Below are positions 1 through 11,480 of a DNA stretch of 64,000 bases, in pieces. Source of the DNA: Kuschelorhynchus macadamiae. Its lineage: Eukaryota; Arthropoda; Insecta; Coleoptera; Curculionidae. Both the position numbers and the translations under genes were made by a program. The notes beneath the pieces are model-generated. The model was not told the origin of the DNA, did no database searches, and worked only from the letters and a program-made list of their open reading frames with translations. How positions within the stretch are numbered: position 1 is the stretch's first letter; every line of letters starts with the position of its first letter. Where the stretch lies: NCBI GenBank assembly GCA_030620095.1, contig JAUTXW010000329.1:413501-477500 (forward strand). Reading direction: 5' to 3'.

Positions 1-281
1 TTACTAATGACATTGTAAAGCAAGGCGAATATCTACGTTTTTTATTTATGTGTTGTAAAAAATCAAATAGCGAGCAAATGTGGGGAAACTATAAGGTAAG
101 GTTGAGGGAACATAGAGAACTCATTGTAAACAGTAAAAAAAATGTTTATTCACATATTTACAATAATTCCCCAAATAAGATGAAAGCTTCATGGAATATA
201 ATAAGTTATGAATTGGATTCCTCAGCTAAAAAGCCTTCATATCCAACTTTTTTCAAAAATATGAATGATATATATATATAA
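1..281 (+). mobile_element. Retrotransposon B, 5' part (linker between endonuclease and RT)
   Basis: The frame is open from base 3 and encodes a lysine-rich, aromatic stretch ending near the words ASWNII and PTFFKNMND. This is typical of the segment between the endonuclease and reverse transcriptase of CR1/Jockey-like ORF2 proteins. The protein stops abruptly at about 280 and its logical continuation (YDYGLAAKGFNDYF) appears at about 4720, after retrotransposon A. The piece is therefore the left half of an element split by a nested insertion. The endonuclease half lies beyond the window start. Confidence 0.7.
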
Positions 282-647
282 TACACGTTCAAAACGAAGT
301 AGCAACGTCAATCTACGCTCCGTTTTTTCGTCCAAATTTTCAGTGATTTCGCGATTAAAAATTCTGATTTTTGCACCAAATGTGTAACATTGTGTACTGA
401 ATTTATACAGTTAATATTTTACAGAGATTCATTCTGGTTTCAAAGATATTTAATTCCTATCTCCAAACAATAGAGAACAAAGTTTATATTGTTTATATAT
501 TTTTTTTTTCGCCGATAAGCGCATCGAGTGTTCGGAGTATTGTTTATTCACCTAATCCAGCAGAATAAGGATTTTTTATAAAGTTTTACAAAATATATTG
601 ATTCTAAACTTTAGTCCAGTAAAATTAGAATCTAACAATAAAATAAA

Positions 648-1769
648 ATGTCCAAATGTAAGTCTTGTGCTGCTACTGAAATAGATTCATACTCGCTTGC
701 AAAGTGCGATATTTGCGTGACCTATTTATGTGTTAATTGTTCTACCCTGACTGGCTCAGAACAAAAGGGTATAACAGTAAAAAAGAGATCGCCATGCATC
801 AAATACTCCTGCAAAGATTGCTTAAATAAAAATAAAGGGGTATATAGTCAGAACTCAATGCCAGATATGCCGTCTTTAATAGATGATGTCAAATCACTGT
901 GTAGCAGGCAAACAGACAAGATTGGAAAGACACTAAAATTGGTAGAGAACAATTATCAAAATATAGTGAGTGTTAAGGAGGATTGTTCTCAATTAAAGGA
1001 TCTCTGTGATACAATTATAAAATCGCTCGATGTATTAAATCATAGCATCAAAACTTCTGGTAATGCACAAAGTGAATATATTAGGAAAGGGTTCTCTGAT
1101 TCAGATAAAAAAATAGAGACCATTCTTAGTAACACCGAGGCTTACAACATAAAGCTCCAAGAACTAACTGAGTTGGACAGGGGAAGTGCACAGAATGTTA
1201 ATATAAATTCAGATCATTATGATGTATTTAATGAAAAACTGAGAAAGTGGGAGGAAAGAATGAACTATTTAAATACGGAATTGGAAAATCTGAAAAAAGG
1301 GTTTAGAGATCATAGCAAGAAGTTAAAGGAAAGCAAAAATGTAGCGAAAAATAACAATAAAGTTACTGTGACCGAATTACAAGCTAAATCCTTGCCCAGT
1401 ATAAATTGCATTTCGATAAATGGCAGTGATAATCAGCCCCAGCTCATTGTAAGAAAACCTCGGGATTCAAGTACCAAACAAATATATATTGAAAATCTTG
1501 ACATTTCAATGACAAAGGACCACCTTCAACGATACCTTAGTGCAAAGTTTATAGGAATGGAGTACACTGTGGAGAAAATAAATACTAAGTCCAGAGAAAC
1601 TACAAGTTACAGAGTAGATGTACCTATGGAAAAATTTGAAGAAGTTCTTGAATCATCTAACTGGCCAGATAATCTCATAGTAAAAGAATTTTTTCGCCAC
1701 AATAGACAAAGAAGTTTTGGAAACAATAGAGGTCAATACCGAAGACGAGTCTTCGGAAGCCGAAATTGA
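648..1769 (+). CDS. Retrotransposon A ORF1 protein (Cys-rich finger plus coiled coil)
   Basis: An intact 373-residue ORF in the usual ORF1 place of a non-LTR element. Residues 4-58 hold about nine cysteines in CxxC pairs (CKSC, CDIC, CVNC, CKDC), suggesting a PHD- or RING-like zinc-binding fold. Residues of about 190-240 are rich in Glu, Lys and Leu with heptad spacing, as in a coiled coil. The C-terminus is basic (RQRSFGNNRGQYRRR), fit for RNA binding. By family knowledge it would coat element RNA in the cytoplasm. It ends at a TGA, and ORF2 continues in the same frame. No host role is implied. Confidence 0.75.
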   Translation: MSKCKSCAATEIDSYSLAKCDICVTYLCVNCSTLTGSEQKGITVKKRSPCIKYSCKDCLNKNKGVYSQNSMPDMPSLIDDVKSLCSRQTDKIGKTLKLVENNYQNIVSVKEDCSQLKDLCDTIIKSLDVLNHSIKTSGNAQSEYIRKGFSDSDKKIETILSNTEAYNIKLQELTELDRGSAQNVNINSDHYDVFNEKLRKWEERMNYLNTELENLKKGFRDHSKKLKESKNVAKNNNKVTVTELQAKSLPSINCISINGSDNQPQLIVRKPRDSSTKQIYIENLDISMTKDHLQRYLSAKFIGMEYTVEKINTKSRETTSYRVDVPMEKFEEVLESSNWPDNLIVKEFFRHNRQRSFGNNRGQYRRRVFGSRN

Positions 1770-4580
1770 GTTTTTCAGTCTACAACAACATCGAGCACTA
1801 ATCAAAGATATTCACTTTATTATCAGAATATGAGGGGCATAAAAACTAAATTATTACCTCTAAAGGCCTCAATGTCAGTGTCGGATGATGACTTCATAGC
1901 TGCTACTGAAACCTGGCTGAATGATTCAGTTTTTACAAGTGAGATTAGTGATAGTTATAATATTTTCCGAAAAGATCGTGATAGAGTTGCTACCGGACAG
2001 AATCAGGGTGGAGGTGTCTTTTTAGCAGTGGCAAAATATTTGAAAGCAAGAGAGAACAAAATATTTGAGAATTTTCCAGGATTTGATGGCATCTGCCTCC
2101 AAGTGAGTGATAATCGAGATAAAATTTATATTATCGTAGTGTATATACCTGCTGGAAACAATAGTGAGTATCTAAGGACATTTTATGACAGTTGTGAGCA
2201 AAGTTTGCTTGACAAGAAGTGTATAATAGTAGGTGACTTTAATATCTCAGAATATAGTAGTAATAAAAAGTGTTGTCGGTTGGATGATTTCAAGTTATTC
2301 TTAGAATTTAATTTAATAAAAACGCACATATTTTAGATTTAGCTATTAGTAATTTTACTCAATTAAATGTAAGTAAGGATAATGTGCCCCTTTTGCCAGA
2401 AGATGACCACCATCCTGCATTATCCATTGATATTAATTGTGAAAAAAACTGCTACTCACATGAGCATTTTAATAGTGTAGTTAATTATAATTTTAAAAAT
2501 GGCAATTTTGATCGTTTATATCTTGAACTTAATAGTATAGATTGGTCTGATGTTATTAAACAAGACAGGGTAGAAATAGCAGTAAACAGGTTTTATGAGA
2601 GAATATACAATGTATTTGATTTATGTATTCCTAGGGCCAAACACTCTAAAAGACAATATCCAGTTTGGTATAATTATAATATAATAAAAAATATAAAGCA
2701 AAAGGATAAATGTAGAAGAAAATTTAAAAAAACTGGAGACAGACAATGGCAATTGAAGTATACAGAGTACAGGCAACTAGTAAAGGCTCAAAGCACCACT
2801 GCTTATCACCACTATCAACAGTGCGTGCAAGATGAAATAAAAACAAACCCAAAACATTTTTGGCAGTTTGTAAATAGTCAAAAAAGCAGCTCTGCAATTC
2901 CAGATAATATAGTTTTAAACCAAGAAGATATAAATGGCACCCAAAATGTAGTGAATGCCTTTGCTCAGTACTTCAATTCCACATACACTACAAATAATGA
3001 AAGAAAGCATATGAGTCCCAGTTCTGTTAATGCATCAAGTAGTTTTGGTTTCTTGGAAATTACTGAGGTTGAAATCAAAGAGGCAATTAATAGGCTAAAA
3101 GTAAATAAATCGATAGCGACAGATAATTTGCCTTCCTACATTGTTAAGGGTTGTGTGGAGTGTTTCATAGAACCATTAAAATACATTTTTAATCTTTGTT
3201 TAAGGCAGAGTATCTTTCCTACAAAGTGGAAGGAAAGTAAGATCATTCCTATATTTAAGAGTTGTAACAGAAACCAGATTTATAATTATAGGTCTATCAG
3301 TATTGTTTCATCATGTTCAAAAATATTGGAAATTATTATTAATAACAGAATTTACAGTGATATTAGATGTATGATTTCAGACCAACAACATGGATTTTTG
3401 CCCCAACGTTCAACTGTTACTAATTTGTTAAATTTTACACAGTTCATTCAGGAATCCTTCAAAAATGGATACCAAGTAGATGTAATTTATACAGATCTAG
3501 TAAAAGCATTTGACAGGGTTGACTTTGAAGAAATAATAAAAGCTCTCCATAATTTTGGAATTGATAATAATATTATTGCTCTGATTTTATCTTATCTAAA
3601 TAACAGAACTCTGTTTGTAGAGCTTAAAGGCTTTAGATCACAGATATACACACCAACTTCAGGTGTGCCACAGGGATCAAATCTTGGCCCCCTCCTATTT
3701 TTGTTAGTCATTAATGATATAGGTAATAATCTCAACTTCTCCAGTGGCCTAATTTTTGCAGATGATTATAAATTGTTTTGCTCTATTAAAGATGAATCAG
3801 ATGCTCTAAGGTTACAAATGGATCTTGAGGCAGTTGTGCGTTGGTGTAGGAACCATAGTCTACAGTTAAATGTCAATAAGTGTGCAGCAATGACGTTCTC
3901 TTGTAAAAAACAGACAATTCAGTTCAATTATTGTGTAAATAACATAGCCATAAAAAGAACGGTGTTGCAGAAAGATTTGGGTATTTTCTTTGATTGTAAA
4001 TTGAGTTTTGGCGAACATATTAGCAATGTAACTGCTGGTGCTGTAAAAATCTTAGGATTTATTGTATGAAATTGTAAATTCTTTAGTAATAGGGATGCAA
4101 TAGTTGCTTTGTATAAATCGTTGGTGGTTACAAGACTTCAATATGCATGTATTATATGGGAGCCACAATACGCGAATAAAATTTGCATGTTAGAGAACCT
4201 ACAGAGAAGATTTTTAAAGAATTTGCAGAATAAAGCTTATTCAGTTTATCCTGAAAGAGGATGCGATCAAAAACTATTGTGTGACTTGTTTAATTTCCCT
4301 ACTTTACAGCGGATGCGTATTGAGGCTGGCATTATGTTTATATATAGATTAATTACAAATCATATTGACAACAAAGAATTCTTAGAACAACTTAATTTTA
4401 AAATAGGTAGACTTAATAGCAGATCTCCAAATATGTTTTATATTGCTGCACCTCGAACAAATCTATATAGAAATTCGCCACTTATAAGACTCTGTAACCA
4501 CTTTATGCATACTGTAAGGATATTGATATTTTCTGTGTAACGCAAGAAAAATTTAAAAAGGAAGTAAATAAGCTTACCAA
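1770..4580 (+). pseudogene. Retrotransposon A ORF2 (endonuclease-reverse transcriptase), broken
   Basis: The frame is open after the ORF1 stop, with the first ATG at 1830. The endonuclease spans about 1815-2380, with TETWL, VVYIP, GDFN and DDHHPAL blocks typical of EEP nucleases of this group. A one-base shift in the A-run near 2320 separates it from the RT (open to 4069). The RT shows the YTDLVKAFDRV motif, GVPQGSNLGPLLF, and an active site reading FADD. A TGA at 4067-4069 interrupts the thumb region, and the same frame resumes through 4109-4510. Another shift near 4514 precedes the probable end at about 4580. Function would be target-primed reverse transcription in the nucleus. This copy is dead or would need correction. 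Confidence 0.8.
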
Positions 4581-4719
4581 ATAGGAGATTAAGGCTTATC
4601 TTATTGTAGAATATAGTTTTCTAGTTTAGTTAGTCTAAGAGAACATATGTATCTGTAATTGACTTTTTTGTAAGTTGTTGATACATTAATAAATAAATAA
4701 ATAAAATAAAATAAAATAG

Positions 4720-6369
4720 TACTATTTATGACTACGGTCTTGCAGCTAAAGGGTTTAATGACTATTTCATTGAGAGTATAAGGCAATTGCCTGGTAGTCA
4801 GTCGAGCAATCTTGGACTTAGTATGGGAGACTGTGACGAGTCAATGTTTCTCCAGCCAGTTAATGAACTTGAGGTACACACATATCTAAACTCAATCTCA
4901 AATAAGCACTCTGGTGGTATTGATGATATTCCTTGCTCGCTGTTGATAAAAGTGTCAGAGCATATATCTCCAGTCCTTACCTACCTAATAAATGAATCCT
5001 TTAAAGAAGGTATATTTCCCACTCAACTAAAAACATCTATTATTCGACCTATACACAAAAAGGGTAATATTAATAGAATAGATAACTATAGACCAATCTC
5101 ACTTTTGACTGCATTCTCTAAGATATATAAAAAAGCATTTTATGACAGACTCAGTAACTTCTTGAATAAAAATAGGATTATACCTAGTACTCAGTTTGGA
5201 TTCCGAAGGGGCTGCTCAACGGCTGATGCTATTGTTTCCCTTGTTGGGGAACTCGTTCGGACGTTGGATCAGGGTTGTGCCACCATGAGTGTTTTCTTTG
5301 ATTTCTCTCGCGCCTTTGACTTGGTCAATCACTCTGTTTTATTATGTAAATTAGAACGTTATGGAGTGAGGGGTACTCCAGTCAAATGGATTGAGACATA
5401 CCTGTTTGACAGGAAACAAAAAGTCATACTGCTGGTGAATGGCCAGAAGTATCAATCTGATTAGTAGACGTTCCTACAGGTGTTCCACAGGGAAGTGTGC
5501 TGGGACCCTTATTATTCCTCGTCTATATTGCTGATATTGCTCAGTCAGCTTTGTTGGGCCCTAATATTATATATGCAGATGACATAACTTCTGTCATAAC
5601 AGGTGTTTCATTGGCTGAGATAAGGAGATTAGCGGAGGTCAGCATTGAGCAAATGCTTGATTATTGCAGATTGAACAATCTTGTCCTCAATTTACAAAAA
5701 ACACTCTTAATGCTGTTCAGCACACGTGCAAATGACACAAGTCTAAATCTAAATATATGTGGTAATGATATGGGCAATGTTAACACTGCTAAGTTCCTAG
5801 GCGTCATCATGGATTGTAACTTAAATTGGTCAGGTCATGTCGACTATATTCTTAAAAAACTTGCCACCCATTCGTTTGTCATTTGGAAACTAAGAGCAGT
5901 AGTTGATAGAAGCATACTAATGTCTTATTACTATGCCTACGTCTATTCCTTGTTAAATTATGCTATAGTAGCTTGGGGAAATTGCTTGAGAGTGAATGAG
6001 GTATTAGTTGCACAAAAGAGGATTATTCGAACAATCCTCTTCAAGGGATCAAGGGAATCTTGACGTCCACTCTTCTCAAATCTTCAACTGTTGACAGTTG
6101 TATCAATTTATATACTTCAATGTGCCCTGTACATTCGTAAGAATCTTAACTCTTTTACTCTGGTTGATGACATGCCTCACTGCTATGCATTCAGAAATGG
6201 TTCCAACTTAAGGCTATCGGCTGTTCGACCCTTAAAAATATATAATCACTTGCCGATTGAACTCAGACGAACTATAAATTTAAAATCTTTTAAAAGAAAA
6301 CTATTTGACTTGCTTTGTAGGGATCCCATTTACAGTTTGAATGAGTTTTTCTCTAGAAACTTTGTATGA
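4720..6369 (+). pseudogene. Retrotransposon B reverse transcriptase, broken
   Basis: The RT domain shows DDIPCSLL, IRPIHKKG, DNYRPISLL, QFGFRRG, FDFSRAFD, GVPQGSVLGPLLF and the catalytic YADD, then the FLGV and WGN thumb motifs. The reading frame shifts at about 5462, and an in-frame TGA at 6061-6063 lies where the family usually has Cys before RPLF. The final segment ends at 6369. The domains are typical of CR1/Jockey-like ORF2. The protein is not producible as one chain. Confidence 0.8.
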
Positions 6370-6535
6370 TCTTGAAATATTCTGACTTGTATTTTGTATT
6401 TGTATTTTAACTTTTACACTATTTTATTTCACTTTTAACTTGATTAGGTATGTTGTAGTATTATTCTTAACCTATTATATTATTATATGTATTTTACTTT
6501 GATAATCTTCGACGAAACACAATTTGAATTTGAAT
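4720..6535 (+). mobile_element. Retrotransposon B, 3' part (RT and 3' UTR)
   Basis: This continues the protein cut at about 280. It ends in a 3' UTR whose last bases read caatttgaatttgaatt at about 6519-6535, a simple TTTGAAT-type terminus also seen in neighbouring element C. Element C begins immediately after, in the middle of a different RT. Confidence 0.75.
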
Positions 6536-6976
6536 TCTTGGGTCTGACTGTGAACGAGAGTTTTGACTACAATGAACATGGTAACTTTATATGTGGAAAA
6601 CTTTCGTCTGCAAACTATGCAATCTATAGCCTAAAAGACACTGTTACTCACCACGCATTAGTAACTTTTTAATATGCATATGTTCAATCAAGATTAGCAT
6701 ATGGTATTGTATTTTGGTGCACGCATACGCAAACCGCGTCTCGTGTTTTTTTGCTGCAGAAAAGAATTATTAGAACTCTCTGTAGAGCTGAGTATTTGGA
6801 GAACTGTGCTCCACTATTTTATAAATTGCGAGTTATGACGGTTTTCTCTCTGTATCTTTTTCACTTATGTTGCCTCGTCCAGAGAGATATTGAAGGGTTT
6901 CTATCTAATGATACTGTCAGATCAACTGACATTCAAACTAGTCATGTGAGCGATTTGGTGGTACCAAAGCATTCTA
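6536..6976 (+). mobile_element. Retrotransposon C, 5'-truncated, left part
   Basis: The sequence encodes an RT thumb and C-terminal region starting at FLGLTVNESFDY, with an in-frame stop at about 6670, then LQKRIIRTLC and a segment ending at HST. DNA transposon D interrupts it at a TA (6975-6976). The downstream protein resumes at 10285. The 5' truncation abuts the 3' end of B. Confidence 0.7.
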
Positions 6977-7747
6977 CGGGGTGGCCAACTAAGAATGGAC
7001 GCCGGCCATAACTCGCTAACCGTTAATCATATAACTTGGGGGAAAAAAAATTATTAGCTAAATCGACTAAGAGAAATCGCTGGAAAATATTTTGAAGTTT
7101 CGCATATGGACGCTAGGGGGCGCAACTGTTATGGTCAATCAGAAAAAGGGCTGTTTCTTAAAAAATATTCATGTAAAGGTATATTATAAATACTGCCATC
7201 GTAAAGAGTAGAAAAATTGTGATTTTTTTGTTAAGGATATTTTGCTCCATCTCGTAAAATGTAGTGGTGGGGGAAGGTCAAACATGTTTTTATTTAAATG
7301 TCAATAACTCCGTTATAACTCAACGGAATTGAACAAACTAGGTCTCGTTTAAAAGAGCCCATCTTAACTAATAATCTGATGTAAAAAAAAAATCCGATTT
7401 GATTTCGCCGTGGTAACTAGATGGCGCTGATTGACATCACAACAATTATTACGCATTATTTTGAAAATTTTAAATAGCACGCTAAATCTCTTTTAACACA
7501 ATTTAATAGAGGAGGAAATTCTCAATAAGTCAGTGCAAATTTCAGCTTCCTAACTTTTTTCAAACCGGAAATATAAATAAAACAAATATTAGGGCGCTGG
7601 GTACGCAACATCTCCCTAATCTGTATGGACATAGCCTACATCACAATAATTCAGTAATAATACCACAGATAATATTCAACGCAAATCGCTAAAAATTATA
7701 CTAATGTTCTGAAATAACCACCAGGTGGCGCAGTAGACGTTAATAAG
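6977..7747 (+). repeat. Left terminal inverted repeat of transposon D
   Basis: About 771 bp, inverted copy of 9518-10284. It includes the landmark blocks GACGCCGGCCATAACTCGC near the end and CCACCAGGTGGCGCAGTAG near the inner limit. It is far longer than the roughly 30-bp TIRs usual for mariner elements. Confidence 0.9.
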
Positions 7748-8226
7748 CATAGTTTTACTCGCAATTTTACTTTTCTCTATATTTTTTTGTAGTTTACTCT
7801 ATTTTCAGTAAGTTAGATATTATAAGGTAATAAATAAGAAAAATCCTAATATATTCGACCGTTGCAAATCTCCGTCTTTCTTAAAATCGACAATTTATGC
7901 ACAAGAATAACAAGAAACTATAAACATAGATAAATAATAATTCCTTAGCAATTTTCTGCTACATCAAGCAAAAAAAATAGTAGGCTGTGAAAACAAAATT
8001 GAAAGTAATACGTCAAAAAATAAACAATAGTTTCTTGTCAGTGCCTTTTAGTTGCTATTTATCGTTCTTGAATTTCCTAATAGTATTGCTATCATTTCGC
8101 GTTTTTGTCCGAGATTTTCGTGCTTTTTGAGTTTTTCTAGTTGCTGTTGTTCATGTTATTGTTGTAGTTCGTATTTTTCTTGTTCAAGATTTGTTATTGT
8201 TCGTGTTGCGTTGTGTTAAGAATAAA

Positions 8227-9432
8227 ATGATTTATACAAATCAAGAACTATTCGACATGATAGGTGTTTATTTTGAATGTTTGAGAAATGCTACGGTTGC
8301 TGCAAGAGTATATGCGCAGGAATATCCGCAGAGACGCCACCCAAGTAAAAAGGTTTTTCTTCGAGTGATCCAACGTTTGCGAACCACTGGAAACGTGCAT
8401 ATTCCCGTATACCGCAGACAACGCAGAGGACGCACCGAAGAGAATGTAATTAATGTGCTAGCGTATATCGAGTTTAATCCTCAACTAAGTACTCGAATTA
8501 TTGCGCTAGACCTAGGAGTAACGCGAACCACTGTTCAAAATATACTCAAAGAGCACAGGTAAGCAACGACATTGCAAATATAAACTGGACATATTTTTTA
8601 ACAAAAGTCACGTGATTCTGATGTCACATAGGTCTTTAAGCCTAGAAAACCAATAATTTCCTGGAACATCAATTAAATATCTTCATCTTGTTTTAGGTTA
8701 CATCCATATCACTTAGTGCTGCATCAGGAATTGACTGCTGCAGATTTTGATCACAGACTAAACCATTGTCACTGGCTTTTGGGTGTAATGAGGGAAGATC
8801 GGCAATTTCTGAGGCGAATATTGTGGACCGATGAGGCTACCTTCCAGAGCGATGGACGTGTCAATCTTCACAATACACATTATTGGTCCAGAACAAATAC
8901 ACATTGGATGCGCGAAGTCCAGCACCAAGGCCGTTGGTCTGTAAATTGTTGGGCAGGGATTTTAGGCGGACGAATTATCGGACCATTTTTTTTCGATAAT
9001 CCATTGAATGGTGAGAGATATCTAACATTTTTAAGGGAGGAATTGCCGATTTTGTTGGAGGACGTACCTCTGAACGTCCGACATCGATTGGTATACCAGC
9101 ACGATGGTTGTCCAGCGCACTTCGCCGTCAACGTTCGGGAATTTTTAGATGCCCACTATCCTGGCCGATGGATAGGGCGAGGCGGCACCCTTCCATGGCC
9201 AGCTAGGTCACCCGACCTAACGTGTTTAGATTTTTATTTATGGGGTCGAGTGAAAGATTTAGTTTTTGCCACCAGACCCACTACACGGGAAAATATGATT
9301 CAGCGAATAAGAGACTGTATAAATACTATTTCAGTTGGTGAACTGGAGGCTGCAGTTTTATCCACGCGAGATAGGATGCATAAGTGCATCGAAAACGATG
9401 GCCGACAATTTGAACATTTAGGGCGGCATTAA
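8227..9432 (+). CDS. Mariner-type transposase (DD41D), two exons, intact
   Basis: Exons 8227-8558 and 8697-9432 flank a 138-bp intron (GTAAGC donor, TTTTAG acceptor) and join to give 355 residues. The ATG at 8227 opens MIYTNQELFDM, the start usual for the insect N-terminal helix-turn-helix domain of this group (about residues 1-110, with a basic RRQRRGR stretch). The DDE-type catalytic domain follows. Asp156 lies in WTDEATF, Asp247 in QHDGCPAHF, and Asp289 in SPDLTCLDFYLWG; 41 residues separate the last two. The enzyme would bind the TIRs and cut and paste the element at TA sites in the nucleus. All key acids are present and the length is normal. An alternative in-frame start lies at 8191. 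Confidence 0.9.
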
Positions 9433-9517
9433 TTGAATTATATTTTTTTTATCGTTTCTTTCACACGTTCCTTTAAATGGCTTTCATTTCCCATTATAAT
9501 GAAAATTTAATATTGCA

Positions 9518-10284
9518 CTTATTGACTCCTACTGCGCCACCTGGTGGTTATTTCAGAACATTAGTATAATTTTTAGCGATTTGCGTTGAATATTATCTGT
9601 GGTATTATTACTGAATTATTGTGATGTAGGCTATGTCCATACAGATTAGGGAGATGTTGCGTACCCAGCGCCCTAATATTTGTTTTATTTATATTTCCGG
9701 TTTGAAAAAAGTTAGGAAGCTGAAATTTGCACTGACTTATTGAGAATTTCCTCCTCTATTAAATTGTGTTAAAAGAGATATAGCGTGCTATTTAAAATTT
9801 TCAAAATAATGCGTAATAATTGTTGTGATGTCAATCAGCGCCCTCTAGTTACCACGGCGAAATCAAATCGGATTTTTTTTTACATCAGATTATTAGTTAA
9901 GATGGGCTCTTTTAAACGAGACCTAGTTTGTTCAATTCTGTTGACTTATAACGGAGTTATTGACATTTAAATAAAAACATGTTTGACCTTCCCCCACCAC
10001 TACATTTTACGAGATAGAGCAAAATATCCTTAACAAAAAAATCACAATTTTTCTACTCTTTACGATGGCAGTATTTATAATATACCTTTACATGAATATT
10101 TTTTAAGAAACAGCCCTTTTTCTGATTGACCATAACAGTTGCGCCCCCTAGCGGCCATATGCGGAACTTCAAAATATTTTCCAGCGATTTCTCTTAGTCG
10201 ATTTAGCTAATAATTTTTTTTCCAAGTTATATGATTAACGGTTAGCGAGTTATGGCCGGCGTCCATTCTTAGTTGGCCACCCGG
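9518..10284 (-). repeat. Right terminal inverted repeat of transposon D
   Basis: Inverted partner of 6977-7747. Differences seen include a G/T change near CCGCATATGGCCGC and a short indel in the A-run beside AACTTGG. Confidence 0.9.
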
Positions 10285-10804
10285 TACAACTCTTTATGAA
10301 AAAGGCCCATTTTATTTGGGCATAAAGGTATTTAATGCTCTTCCTCTATCGATAAGAAGGGAAACCGTCTTTAACCGATTTAGATTAAAAACTAAAAAGT
10401 TTTTTAGCTCTCATCCGTTTTACTCAATAAACGAATATTTTACCCACCAGGATGGCAGAAGCAATATCCTTGGCTACCACTGTGTGTACTGTTAGTGTTT
10501 CTCTTACTTGTGTTAAATTGTTTAATGGTTTGTTTTTTCATGTATTCAGGGACGGTGTCTGGGGCAGTCCCGATGAGTTTAGAGTATGACTCCTTTCAGG
10601 AGGAAGGGATAAATCCTTCTCAATGTTTATTTATTCATTCATTTATTTATCTTGATATGGGACTGGCCTGGGGGCCAATTTTAATTTTAATTTTGATTTT
10701 AATTGTAGTTTGTAAGTTCTATTTCTTTTTTATCTATTACTAAATTTTTGACGACCCTATATTTGTAATAATCCTAATGGCAATAAAATAATTTGAATTT
10801 AAAT
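10285..10804 (+). mobile_element. Retrotransposon C, right part and 3' end
   Basis: The protein resumes as TTLYEKGPFY, then SIRRETVFNRF and a segment ending at INEYF, the usual C-terminus of these ORF2 proteins. The 3' UTR ends with an AATAAAATAATTTGAATTT tail at about 10783-10801. The 10495-10743 stretch is untranslated despite being open. Confidence 0.7.
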
Positions 10805-10989
10805 ATTTTATGCTTGCCACTTCCTTAATTTCACCTTCAAAACCTTCTATAGAAATACTTGAAAATGTTAGTCTATTTTGCTAATGTTAAAGAAAATTAT
10901 ATTTTTTTTTACATGTAAAGTTAATTTATGATGGTCTAACCAATTTTTCACTTTAATTAGCTCTTTCTCAGCCACTTAACTTCTTTCCA

Positions 10990-11480
10990 TGAATCTTAAG
11001 TAAAGAGCAGAGCAGTGTCTTCGGCATATGAACTTACAGAACCATTAATATTTAAAATCAACGAGTTAATATAAACAATAATTGCATCACTTAGACAATC
11101 GCAGATTTTCACTCGCTGTTCCCTATTTGTAAGATAAGACTGAAAAACATTCAACACAGTACCCGTAACACCATAGAATTCCAATGTATCCAAAAGTTTG
11201 TCATGAAGCACTGTGTCAAATGCCTTCACCAAATCTAGAAACATTGCTATACTCTTTTTACTCTGGTCCAGACTATCAGTTATCTGTTTCACCAATTCGT
11301 ACATAGCACCGCAGGTGCTTCATCCCTCCATAAATCAATATTAATTTTTTCAAAGAATGTTATTAATTTTCAAAAAAGATATTAATCAAACTTTTAGACA
11401 TATTTCAAAAATCTTTCCTAAATTATCCATGACACTTATAGGTCGATAGTTTTTTATATTTTTATAATGTTAACAAAAAA
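10990..11480 (-). pseudogene. RT fragment G, antisense, internally deleted
   Basis: Read on the minus strand from about 11480: KNYRPIS, a damaged linker, then DLVKAFDTVLHDKLLD (10996-11304) and SYAEDTALLF. The GVPQG block between the two RT motifs is missing, and the catalytic YADD reads YAED. The fragment resembles retrotransposon L (25.2-26.5 kb). It lies in the same orientation as the nucleostemin exons and within that gene's intron. Confidence 0.6.

Larger units (their letters stand above)
282..4719 (+). mobile_element. Retrotransposon A: near full-length CR1/Jockey-like non-LTR element nested in B
   Basis: About 4.4 kb with a 5' UTR (about 282-647), an ORF1, an ORF2 carrying endonuclease and RT, a short 3' UTR and a terminal run of AATAAA/AAATA units at about 4688-4718. 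It has no long terminal repeats. It interrupts the protein of retrotransposon B at about 280/4720, so it is the younger of the two. ORF2 carries two frameshifts and one in-frame TGA, so this copy cannot make a whole ORF2 protein. The exact 5' junction is not fixed, because the flank is a TA-rich run. Confidence 0.8.
6977..10284 (+). mobile_element. DNA transposon D: DD41D (rosa-like) mariner-type element with ~770-bp TIRs
   Basis: A 3,308-bp element bounded by TA dinucleotides (6975-6976 and 10285-10286). The arms 6977-7747 and 9518-10284 are inverted copies that match almost base for base; only a few substitutions and small indels were seen by eye. The outer ends begin CGGGGTGGCCAACTAAG and CCGGGTGGCCAACTAAG. 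Between the arms sits a single spliced transposase gene with no stop or frameshift. Removing the element and one TA rejoins the reading frame of host element C, which confirms the ends. Long matching arms and an open transposase suggest a recent, possibly active copy. Confidence 0.9.

Noticed and set aside
8880..9131. Minus-strand open frame inside transposon D
   Set aside because: It is the shadow of the transposase exon on the other strand.
10495..10743. Hydrophobic open frame
   Set aside because: It lies in the 3' UTR of retrotransposon C; hydrophobic codons come from T-rich sequence.
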